Below are positions 56,226 through 64,000 of a stretch of 64,000 nt of DNA, piece by piece (position 1 is the first letter of the stretch; the number at the start of each line of letters is the position of its first letter). The notes beneath the pieces were generated by a model that saw only the letters and a list, made by a program, of their open reading frames with translations, was not told the DNA's origin and made no database searches. The stretch comes from Eutreptiella sp. 'Long Island Sound 2002' (taxonomy: Eukaryota > Euglenozoa > Euglenophyceae > Eutreptiales > Eutreptiaceae), in contig OZ038383.1 in assembly GCA_964036045.1 (NCBI GenBank), forward strand, positions 34,243,394 through 34,307,393. The letters are read 5' to 3'. The position numbers and the translations under genes are program-made.

Positions 56226-57744
56226 GAGCGCACCGAACGAGAGGAGGCGGAGAGGCGAGACAGAGCAGAAGAGGACAGAAAAAAGGCGGAGGCAGCGCAC
56301 CGACCGAAGCAAGCGGATGAGGAGCAACAGCAAAAGGTAACGTTCCAAAGTTGTGCAGTTAGGGTCTTTCAATTCTGTGCATGCATATCGCGTTAATTTC
56401 TCTCCGACCGACCGAGATGGGATTTTGATTTTTGCATGTCCCCAGGAGCGCACCGAACCAGAGGAAGCGAAGACGCGAGACGGAGCACAAGAGGACATAA
56501 AAAAGGCGGAGGCGGCAAAGCGTCAAAAGCAAGCGGATGAGGAGCAAGAGCAAAAGGTAACCTTCCAGGAGCGCACACGGAATTCTGCAGTTACGCTCTC
56601 ACGATTCTGTGCATAAGTATCGTGTTCATTTCTTTCCAATTGACGGAGATCAGATTTTGATTTTTGCATGTCCCCAGGAGCGCACCGAACGAGAGGAGGC
56701 AGACAGAAAGAAGGCGGAGGCGGCAGAGCGTCAAAAGCAAGTGGATGAGGAGCAACAGCAAAAGGTAACCATGCAAATTTCTGCAGTACCGCTCTCTCTA
56801 TTCTGTGCATACGTATCGTGTTCATTTCTTTCCAATTGACGGAGATCGGATTTTGTTTTTTGCATGTCGCCAGGAGCGCACCGAACGAGAGGAGGCGGAC
56901 AGAAAGAAGGCGGAGGCGGCAAAGCGTCAAAAGCAAGTGGATGAGGAGCAACAGCAAAAGGTAACCATGCAAATTTCTGCAGTACCGCTCTCTCTATTCT
57001 GTGCATACGTATCGTGTTCATTTCTTTCCAATTGACGGAGATCGGATTTTGTTTTTTGCATGTCGCCAGGAGCGCACCGAACGAGAGGAGGCGGACAGAA
57101 AGAAGGCGGAGGCGGCAAAGCGTCAAAAGCAAGTGGATGAGGAGCAACAGCAAAAGGTAACCATGCAAATTTCTGCAGTACCGCTCTCTCGATTTTGTGC
57201 ATACGTATGGTGTTCATTTCTTTCCAATCGACGGAGATCGGATTCTGTTTTTTGCATGTCGCCAGGAGCGCACCGAACGAGAGGAGGCGGACAGAAAGAA
57301 GGCGGAGGCGGCAAAGCGTCAAAAGCAAGTGGATGAGGAGCAACAGCAAAAGGTAACCATGCAAATTTCTGCAGTACCGCTCTCTCGATTTTGTGCATAC
57401 GTATGGTGTTCATTTCTTTCCAATCGACGGAGATCGGATTCTGTTTTTTGCATGTCGCCAGGAGCGCACCGAACGAGAGGAGGCGGACAGAAAGAAGGCG
57501 GAGGCGGCAAAGCGTCAAAAGCAAGTGGATGAGGAGCAACAGCAAAAGGTAACCATGCAAAGTTCTGCAGTACCGCTCTCTTGATTCTGTGCATACGTAT
57601 CGAGTTCATTTCTTTCCAATTGACGGAGATAGGATTTTGTTTTTTGCATGTCCCCAGGAGCGCACCGAACGAGAGGAGGCGGACAGAAAGAAGGCGGAGG
57701 CGGCAAAGCGTCAAAAGCAAGTGGATGAGGAGCAACAGCAAAAG
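56226..57744 (+). CDS. Tandem array of eight duplicated exons encoding a charged helix
   Basis: Eight exons: 56226-56336, 56446-56556, 56678-56764, 56874-56960, 57070-57156, 57266-57352, 57462-57548 and 57658-57744. The first two are 111 nt and the rest 87 nt, all in phase 0. Each begins GAGCGCACCGAA after a CCAG acceptor and ends CAAAAG before a GTAAC donor. Exon and intron (109 nt in the regular copies) are duplicated together with a constant 196-bp period. Each 87-nt exon encodes 29 residues beginning ERTEREEA and ending DEEQQQK, rich in Glu, Lys, Arg, Gln and Ala, so the product is a long charged alpha helix (coiled coil or single alpha helix). Because every exon is a multiple of three and phase 0, any number can be skipped or added without a frameshift. 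Copies 4-7 are nearly identical, pointing to recent expansion. Confidence 0.8.
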
Positions 57745-57853
57745 GTAACCATGCAGAGTTCTGCAGTAATGCTCTCTTGATTCTGTGCATACCTATCGTG
57801 TTCATTTCTCTCCAATTGATGGAGATAGGATTTAGATTTTTGCATGTCCCCAG

Positions 57854-58012
57854 GAGCGCACCGAACGGGAGGAAGCAGAGAAGCGACACGAGAACCGCCA
57901 GGCGCAAAACGTCAACACGGCATCAGAGCGCAAGATCGAAAGCGAGGGTCCCGACATTATCGCTCTTCCACCGCCTCCACCATTCAGCCGAAAGCAAACA
58001 GAGCCTCTCAAG
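57854..58012 (+). CDS. Ninth, diverged exon closing the helix array
   Basis: It begins with the same ERTEREEAE after the same 109-nt type intron, then departs from the unit: a charged segment, a Pro run (LPPPPPF) and QTEPLK before a candidate donor at 58013 (GTTTTT, weak). It ends in phase 0, as does the next candidate exon start at 58484. An alternative donor lies about 35 bases further on. Confidence 0.5.
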
Positions 58013-58131
58013 GTTTTTGCATTCCTGTCACTGTACCCCTCAGCAAAATGTAGGATGATCTGCCTGTCCAACGGCCACCACATCAGCAACTCTTCAAAGC
58101 CTTGGCAACAGAGAACAGGATCCATGCGAGG

Positions 58132-58238
58132 TTTCATTGGCGTCAAAAAAGACGCAGAGCTGCGGGGTTCTGACAGCGTCATGCAGGGAGCCATGTGCTC
58201 TTGCGAGCTCCAAATACAGTGGCAGGGCGGTACTTGGG
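58132..58238 (-). repeat. Intronic inverted copy of the exon at 58858-58964
   Basis: These 107 bases are the reverse complement of 58858-58964 with three mismatches by eye (about 97 percent) and no gap. The copy lies in the presumed intron 58013-58483, so an unspliced transcript could fold into a 107-bp stem with a loop of about 620 nt. Confidence 0.88.
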
Positions 58239-58508
58239 TGCAGGCACCAATCAGCGTTGTGGCAACTTTTTCGCATACCACGCCACGTTGCTGTAGGCTG
58301 TTTTTTGATTTTATTTTTCCTAAGATGCTAGAACCTTCCAGACCGGCAGCCATGTGCTCTTGCGAGCTCCAAATACAATGGTAGGGCGGTACTTGGGTGC
58401 AGGCACCAATCAGTGTTGTAGCAACTATTTCGCATACCACTCCATGTTGCTGTAGGCTGTTTTTTGATTTTCTTTTTCCTAAGATGGTAGAACCTTCCAG
58501 ACCGGGAC
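58191..58508 (+). repeat. 159-bp tandem duplication in the intron
   Basis: The block starting ccatgtgctcttgcgag at 58191 repeats at 58350 with about 94 percent identity, through to gaaccttccagaccgg. Each copy ends at a candidate acceptor (ttcctaag) and an ATG (58326 and 58484), so the splice acceptor of the next exon has itself been duplicated. In the first copy the frame stops soon after. Confidence 0.85.
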
Positions 58509-60100
58509 GGCCCAAACTGCCTGAATGGCAGCTTTCACAGAAATCTCTGGCCAACAGACGCAGCCTTGTGAGGTCGTATGCGAAGCAGTTGCATTGCGGG
58601 CACCTGATTGCGGAGCATGCAGTCAAGCGATCACTGAATCGAGACAGACTGAGGGCAAGACCGGCCACATTTGAGCAATTGAGGGATACCCTCATTGCAA
58701 AGTTTACGACCCATGATACATGGGAAGATTTCATTCGCGCGCGCAGAAATAATGATGGCAATGGTCAGGGGGTGTATAGGACAGGCGTGACCAAACTCAT
58801 GCAGCTTTTGACAGCCGACATGGGGATTGCTACCACACCGGTAGGTGCGTACCTAGACCCGAGTACCGCCCTTCCACTGTATTTGGAGCTCGCAAGAGCA
58901 CATGGCTGCCTGCATGACGCTGTCAGAACCCCGCAGCTCTGCGTCTTTTTTGACGCCAATGAAATGTATGGGCGCCGCAAATGCCAGGTGCTGAGCATAC
59001 ATCTACCGCAAGCACGTCAGCCACACCAACTCCTTCTGCAACTTCCCCTTGCGAGATACCTGGACCAGGATGATCACATCACAACCTCGTCGCAGTTTGA
59101 GCGCATGGACCTGCTTCCTGCCCTTGAGAAGGCGTTGGAGAGCTGCTGGGGTGGTGAAAGCATGGAGCTGGTTTTTTCCCCTGATTATGCCGCCTACTAC
59201 CGAACCACAGGGACGCCTCCACCAACAGCAGATTGCTGTTGTGTGGAGTGCTATGGTTCAAAAAAACTCTGGAAGCACCCTGATTGGATACGGCAGCCTT
59301 TGCAGGATTTTCACAACTACCCTTCACGCTGCGCTCCCTTCTTTCGCCTCATGAAATGTCGCCTCAACAGCGTGTATGATGTACACCACTGCAACAATCA
59401 CGTGTTGGCAAACGGGGTGATCCACCCCCTGTGGTTCTGGACCAGAGCAAACCTGCCTGAGGAATACACTGTCCAATTGAAGACAATTTTGGAGAAACAT
59501 TTTACGCGCTTTCCATACTACCCACCTTTCAAAGAAGCTATTGGCAAAAGGGACTGGTCACCCCCAAACATTGTCACCAAGGATATCCTGAAGGAGGATT
59601 CTTTTTGGAAAGCCCTAGCTGATCTGTTCCCACGAACGGCAAATGGTCTCACAGTCAAACGGAACGGTGAGGTTCTGCAGGACCCAATACACCGATATTT
59701 GAAACTGATGCGGATTCTGATGGTCCAGCTGAACAGCTGGAGTCCGGAGGGTGTTGACCAGCGTGATGACATGTGCTGTGAAGCACACCAGCTCTTTTGG
59801 GACCTCGGGTTTCCCCTGCGCCGGTTTGGAGTCCCAATTCATTACTTTCTGGAGCACTACACCCCCCAGCTACGCAAACATGGCAACCTCGTGGGCATGT
59901 CATCGGAGGGGGGCGAGCATGTCCACCAGCCCCACTCCAAGATCGTGCAAAAACGCTCCTCTCGCCCACGAGGGAAATGCCCAGTGGGGCTGGTGGAGAT
60001 CATGAAGCACGTTAGGCTCTGGTTGGGGCTGTGGAGGCAAGGCTGGCTGTCTCCAACTCTCTGGTACACGCATGAACCGAAATTGCCAGCTGACAATTAG
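58484..60100 (+). CDS. Transposase-like protein region (RNase H-fold type), exon of the array gene
   Basis: From MVEPSRPGRP the frame runs 538 codons. Features that recall the large family of eukaryotic DDE-type transposase-like proteins found in sponges, cnidarians and protists are: CVFFDANEMYGRR (possible first Asp); a following pair of strand-like segments ending LARYLDQDD; MELVFSPDYAAYY (possible second Asp); a CCCVECYG cysteine pair; and near the end HYTPQLRKHGN followed by SSEGGEHVHQPH, which matches the Glu-containing closing motif. No terminal inverted repeats are visible around it. It may be a domesticated domain, since it sits between phase-compatible exons. The stop is at 60098, but a donor at 60011 (CAC/GTTAGG, phase 0, weak) could join it to 60280. 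The family call is from motif order only. Confidence 0.5.
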   Translation: MVEPSRPGRPKLPEWQLSQKSLANRRSLVRSYAKQLHCGHLIAEHAVKRSLNRDRLRARPATFEQLRDTLIAKFTTHDTWEDFIRARRNNDGNGQGVYRTGVTKLMQLLTADMGIATTPVGAYLDPSTALPLYLELARAHGCLHDAVRTPQLCVFFDANEMYGRRKCQVLSIHLPQARQPHQLLLQLPLARYLDQDDHITTSSQFERMDLLPALEKALESCWGGESMELVFSPDYAAYYRTTGTPPPTADCCCVECYGSKKLWKHPDWIRQPLQDFHNYPSRCAPFFRLMKCRLNSVYDVHHCNNHVLANGVIHPLWFWTRANLPEEYTVQLKTILEKHFTRFPYYPPFKEAIGKRDWSPPNIVTKDILKEDSFWKALADLFPRTANGLTVKRNGEVLQDPIHRYLKLMRILMVQLNSWSPEGVDQRDDMCCEAHQLFWDLGFPLRRFGVPIHYFLEHYTPQLRKHGNLVGMSSEGGEHVHQPHSKIVQKRSSRPRGKCPVGLVEIMKHVRLWLGLWRQGWLSPTLWYTHEPKLPADN

Positions 60101-60279
60101 CGGTATACCACCTTCTTGCCACCACATCCCTTGGCTTGTGATAGATTTACTATTTTTGGCCATTTCTTGCTAATGTTGCTAATCTTTCATTGTTTATCGA
60201 TTGGGGTAGATTTTGGAACGTATTCATGCTGATATTTTCAGTACCCCTCTGTATCTCTCTCCACTTCTGTCGTCCACAG

Positions 60280-61750
60280 GATCCATTGAAGAGAGCCAAT
60301 GGGGTGCCGCTGGCGTTGATGAAGCCCCTGATTGACGCAATTCAAAAATTGGGCAGAAGTCTGTGGTACGACGTGACTGGGGGCTCAAGGGCCTGTGGAG
60401 TCCCTGCTGCTGACATCATCAAGCATCTTGAGCGGATCTGCCCTGTGCTCGGAATGGCTTGCCCCGGTGCTGCCCAAGTGATAACGGTCACAGATCGTCC
60501 GGTCCCCTGTCAGCTGGCTAACATGGAGAGCGTGCTAATGATTTGTCTTGTGTGCTTGGGCCGAGAGGCCAGTCATTTTTGCGTAATGCATACTCTTGAC
60601 ACAATTCAGTACAGCGCAACCCCTCTGTCACTGTCACCAGGTGACACTTTGTTTCTGCCAGTTGAAAAGCACTGGATGCTGCCAAAGTTGTGTCCAAGCA
60701 TTAATTTTTTTGCTGCTGTACCATTCTTGAATTCGCAAAATGCACCATTCGTGCCCGACGATAGCTGTTGGATCAGCAAACATTTACGGCCGTCCAGTGT
60801 GACCTGGAGTGACCTGCAGCACGGTGACACTGTGCAGATGTATGACGGCCTAAGCGATGCTTCGGTTCTGCTGCACACCCAATTGTTGTGGAGGCCCACT
60901 GTGCGTTGTCCCGGTCTGTCGCGAAAAGGGCAGCCCCTGTTCCCAGGCAGGTGGACAGTCCAGCTTGAACGGGGCGTCACTGTTTTAGTATTAGCCGTGA
61001 TTCCTACCAATCCGGCTTCCTGGGATGTTGTCGGCGTCTGTGCATTTTGCTGTACGGCAGGGCAGGCAGACTTCAGATCTCTTCTACGGTTTTCAGAATC
61101 CAGCCTCAGAGAAATTGCCCTGGCTGACAAGCAGGGCTGTGAAGCAGGGAAGACCTGGATGGAAGGTTTGTATTCCGGGCAGTGCATTTATTTCCAGTTT
61201 CCTCAGAGGTGTCAGTCCTGCGGTCCGCACCAGGTCAAGCGTGAACTGGCATATGAGGATAGTGGGCGGAGCACACGTCTCCCTGAGATCACAAACCTCA
61301 GTACCACAGCGGTGAAGAAGGAATCTGTCACTACCAATGGCCAACCCAAACCGAACCCGAAACGGAATTCGACCGCAAAGCCACCACCAAAACCGAAACC
61401 AAAACCGAAACCAAGACCAAAACCAAAAGGCCATAAAAACAACTGCCAACCAAGCAAACAGCCAAAGAAGGAAGAGACGGGCAGTGGGACGGTAAAACAA
61501 GAGGCTGACCTTGTTCAGCGGCTCATGGCTGCACTGCAACAAACAACCCAACAACAAAACAACCGAACAAACCCCCTGAAGCGCAAACGCGGGCAAGGTG
61601 AAAACAGTGAAAATACCCGAAAAAAAGGAAGGGTTAAACGGGAGTCAGGAGAGCACATGTCTCAGCAGGTGTCTCAAGTGTCTCAACAGGTGTCTCCGAA
61701 CCCCCCTGGGCAGGTGTTTCAGCAGGAGCAGCAGCAGCAGCAGCAGCAGC

Positions 61751-61783
<33 letters not shown>

Positions 61784-62046
61784 TGCAGCTGCAGATGCAG
61801 ATGCAGACCCAAGTGCAGCAGCAGCAGCAGCACCAGCAGATGCACCAGCAGGCCCAGCAGCAGCAGCAGCAGCAGCAGCATATGGGTCCTTTGCAAATGA
61901 ACATGCCAGTTGCCATGCCAATGGCCATGCCAATGCCAGCCATGAACATGCACCAGCTCCAAATGCCCATGCAGCCCATGCAGCAGCTTTGTTCGACGAT
62001 GAGCAGCATGCAGCCGTTTGGTTTTCCAATGTACCGGCCCTATTAG
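60280..62046 (+). CDS. C-terminal region with Lys/Pro linker, nuclear signals and Gln/Met-rich tail
   Basis: Coding starts after a good acceptor (ctgtcgtccacag) in phase 0 and runs 588 codons to TAG at 62044. The first 330 residues are a folded-looking region with many Cys and hydrophobic segments and no family I recognise. Then come KPKPKPKPRPKPK, a nuclear-localisation-like KRKRGQ...RKKGRVKR, two glutamine runs encoded by CAG repeats (about 61725-61785 and 61855-61880) and a Met/Pro-rich tail (MPVAMPMAMPMPAM). Gln- and Met-rich tails of this kind occur in transcriptional regulators, so a nuclear role is plausible but inferred. The CAG runs may be length-variable. It could also be a separate gene with an unseen 5' exon. 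Confidence 0.55.
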
Positions 62047-62334
62047 CAGCGCCTGCATATATGTCTTTTGTTTTTTTCCCTCTCCCAAAAAAGAACTTTG
62101 TGCTGTTTAGAGTTTGGTGATTTAAATTTATTGCCGTGTTTGTGAATACGGCAGGATCATATCTCTCGAAGTGCAGATGCCTGAGCTCTGTGTTCATTAT
62201 GCACTTTGTGCGATGTTGAACTGATTGAGAGAACCAGATGCTCAGATGCTCAGAGTGGTGCGGCTTGTTGCGATTGTCCTTTGGTTTCATTACCGTTGGT
62301 GGTTCCTTGGATTTGAAGGCACGAAAGTTTTGTA
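62047..62334. other. 3' flank, no gene
   Basis: Non-coding, AT-richer sequence that probably includes the 3' UTR of the preceding gene. No clear polyadenylation signal was identified. Confidence 0.5.
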
Positions 62335-62865
62335 GGATCATTGATGACCGCCGGGGTCGGGGACGGACCCACTGAAACGTGTTTTCAGTTGTATTGGAGC
62401 AACATATCGGGGGTTGCAGGGCCGCCAGCACAAAAAAAAATCAGTTTTCGCCGAAAAATGGCCAGCAATTGCCAACTTTTTGCCGAAAGACTGCACGAAC
62501 GGTTTGTGAGATCATTGACGACCGCCGGCGTCGGAAAGGACCCACTGAAACGTGTTTGCAGTTGTATCGGAGCAACATATCGGGGGTTGCAGGGCCGTCA
62601 GCACAAAAAAAAAAGTTTTCGCCCAAAAATGGCCAAAAATTGCCAATTTTTTGCCGAAAATAGTGTTTTTTTAGCCGGGGTCGTGAGTTTTAGGGCCCCA
62701 TACCCTATTCTTAGGGTGCCCAATCCAGTGAGATGTGTTTGGAATTGTATTGGAGCAACCTATTGGGTGTTGCAGGGCCGTCAGCACAGAAAAAAACAGT
62801 TTTAGTCCAAAAATGGCCAAAAATTGCCAATTTTTGGCCAAAAACAGTGTATTTTTGCCGAACAA
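62335..62865. repeat. Tandem repeat of about 175-185 bp, three copies
   Basis: Copies begin near 62335, 62511 and 62690 and share accgccgg, ggacccactgaaacgtgttt, attggagcaacatatcgggg, gttgcagggccgtcagcaca and a closing ttgccaattttttgccgaaa. The third copy is the most diverged (gtgagatgtgttt). Confidence 0.88.
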
Positions 62866-63385
62866 TCGGGTAGGAGGAACCGCCCTCTCCTATTTTGAGC
62901 GTGCAGAATAAAAGAAAAAAGGTTTCCTTTGGTCTTTTTGGGTACAAAACCTCTTTTCATGGTATTTTTGTGCCTATACTATAGGATACAGGTACGCTGG
63001 TGTGAGCACTGTTCTGTAGCACCACCCCACAACAGACAAAAGTACTCCAAAATAGGCCGAGTTCCAGGGTTTTTGATGGTTTAGGAGAAAGCTCGGGTGG
63101 GAAGAACCCCCCCATCCGTATTTTGGGGCAAGAGAATCCCAACAAAAGGGCAATTTCTGTCGAAAATCCTCTATAGGCAGGTACACTGGTGTGCAGCACT
63201 GTTCTGCAGGACCAGCCCAGAGCAGGCAAAAATACCCCAGAATAGGCCAAATTTCAGGGTTTTTGATATTTTTGGACAAAAGCCGGGTAGGAGGAACCCC
63301 CCCCCCCTATTTTGGGGCCGTAGAAACCAAAAAAGTAGGTCATCTCCCGCGAAAATCTGCCTTCTGCTGACTTTTTGAATTTTGG
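62866..63385. repeat. Second tandem repeat of about 185-200 bp
   Basis: caggtacgctggtgtgagca (62989) and caggtacactggtgtgcagc (63178) start two copies, each followed by gcactgttctg, accagcccag-type sequence, aggccaaatttcagggtttt and cgggtaggaggaacc. A further partial copy of the last part is at 62866-62930. Confidence 0.85.
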
Positions 63386-63689
63386 GAAAAAACAGCTGCT
63401 AAAATCATAGGTGTATGAGATACGAGCGAATGGGTGTATATGGAACCAATGCGGCAACTGGTCTACCTGGGCTGCCAACCTGGGCCCGCTGGGCCAGTGC
63501 GAATGGTGCAGAGCTCCCACCAGAGCGGGAATGTCAGTTTGGTTCACACGCAGCCGCCACACAAGCATACAATGATTGATTGAATGAATGAAGTTCTCAC
63601 AACTTGTCCATGGGCTGCTTCCCCATATAAACATGCATATGTACAAGCGCTTGATACCGGTTCCGGGGCCGCTTCAAGGAAGAGACGTT
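63386..63689. other. No gene recognised
   Basis: Short non-coding interval between the tandem repeats and the 5S-like sequence. Contains several direct gaatga words and no coding frame of note. Confidence 0.4.
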
Positions 63690-63990
63690 GAACCATGGTT
63701 TAGTACTTGGGTAGAGAGACCATACAAGGTTAAACAGGCGCGACAGGGAGGAACCGGCACTTAAGAGGGGTCAGGATGATGACGGTGGGTGGAGGGTACA
63801 CGAAACGGGCGGTTGTGAGGACAGAAACGAGCTAGTCCTGGGAGCCTGGGCCGTAGCAGTCGGCACTGCTTGTTTGGGGGGGGGGGGGCTCCCGATGTGT
63901 GTTAACTAAGACCTAGCGATGGGCAACACTTGCACAGACTAGTACCTGGGTGGGATTACCAGGGAAGAGCCTGCTGTTGCACATGGGGTG
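63690..63990 (+). other. 5S rRNA-like sequences, probably derived
   Basis: Two stretches resemble the 3' half of 5S rRNA, where the internal promoter lies: tttagtacttgggtagagag at about 63698 and, better, tagtacctgggtgggattac followed by cagggaagagcctgctgttgcac at about 63940-63982. The expected 5' half is not convincing for either, so these look like 5S-derived repeats or degenerate copies rather than working genes. A run of ten or more G lies between them (about 63877). Confidence 0.35.
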
Positions 63991-64000
63991 CATAGGTGAC

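Noticed and set aside
56523-57907. Minus-strand frames of 130-149 codons, Leu/Pro-rich
   Set aside because: They are antisense shadows of the tandem exon array on the plus strand, repeating every 196 bases.
61634-62431. Minus-strand frames with poly-Ala, poly-Leu or poly-Cys
   Set aside because: They are antisense readings of the CAG-encoded glutamine runs in the plus-strand gene.

Overview
The window is nuclear DNA of a eukaryote, most likely a repeat-rich unicellular alga or other protist. It contains in-frame GT-AG introns, a chromodomain Ty3/gypsy retrotransposon, a second complete Ty3-type LTR retrotransposon, a decayed DIRS-like tyrosine-recombinase retrotransposon, several satellite arrays and no bacterial-style gene clusters. 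I cannot name the species. Most protein-coding sequence here belongs to mobile elements. Two stretches look like multi-exon host genes, and I can name the product of neither.

Layout. 0.6-6.3 kb is a GC-rich satellite of about 210-bp units that is open in many reading frames but is not a gene. 7.0-12.4 kb (+) is a Ty3 chromovirus (protease, Dam-like region, reverse transcriptase, RNase H, integrase, chromodomain) whose pol frame is cut only by stop codons. 15.6-16.9 kb (-) is a broken gag-like gene with a zinc knuckle. 18.7-22.3 kb (+) is a DIRS-like element with RT, RNase H and tyrosine recombinase in several broken frames. 26.1-28.7 kb and 41.0-44.1 kb (both -) hold exons of unrecognised protein(s) with very short introns built around a GAGGCCTC palindrome. 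Between these two blocks sits an 11,285-bp LTR retrotransposon (29588-40872, -) with two 787-bp LTRs, a 5-bp target duplication, a primer-binding site and a polypurine tract. Its 2,478-codon polyprotein frame has seven stops, each one C-to-T step from CAG or CGA. Each LTR carries a tRNA-like sequence.

48.3-49.4 kb is a diverged copy of the segment just 3' of that element's pol. 53.3-54.9 kb is a 190-bp satellite. 55.1-62.0 kb (+) looks like one gene: an N-terminal region with a SAP-like helix pair, a tandem array of exon-plus-intron units (196-bp period, all exons phase 0) encoding a charged helix, a transposase-like region and a C-terminal region with Lys/Pro, nuclear-localisation-like and Gln/Met-rich segments. 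One of its introns carries a 107-bp inverted copy of its own downstream exon. The window ends with two families of tandem repeats and sequence resembling 5S rRNA.

The main leads are the palindromic 68-nt introns, the modular exon array, the intronic antisense copy of an exon, and the decay of both Ty3 elements exclusively through transition-type stop codons.
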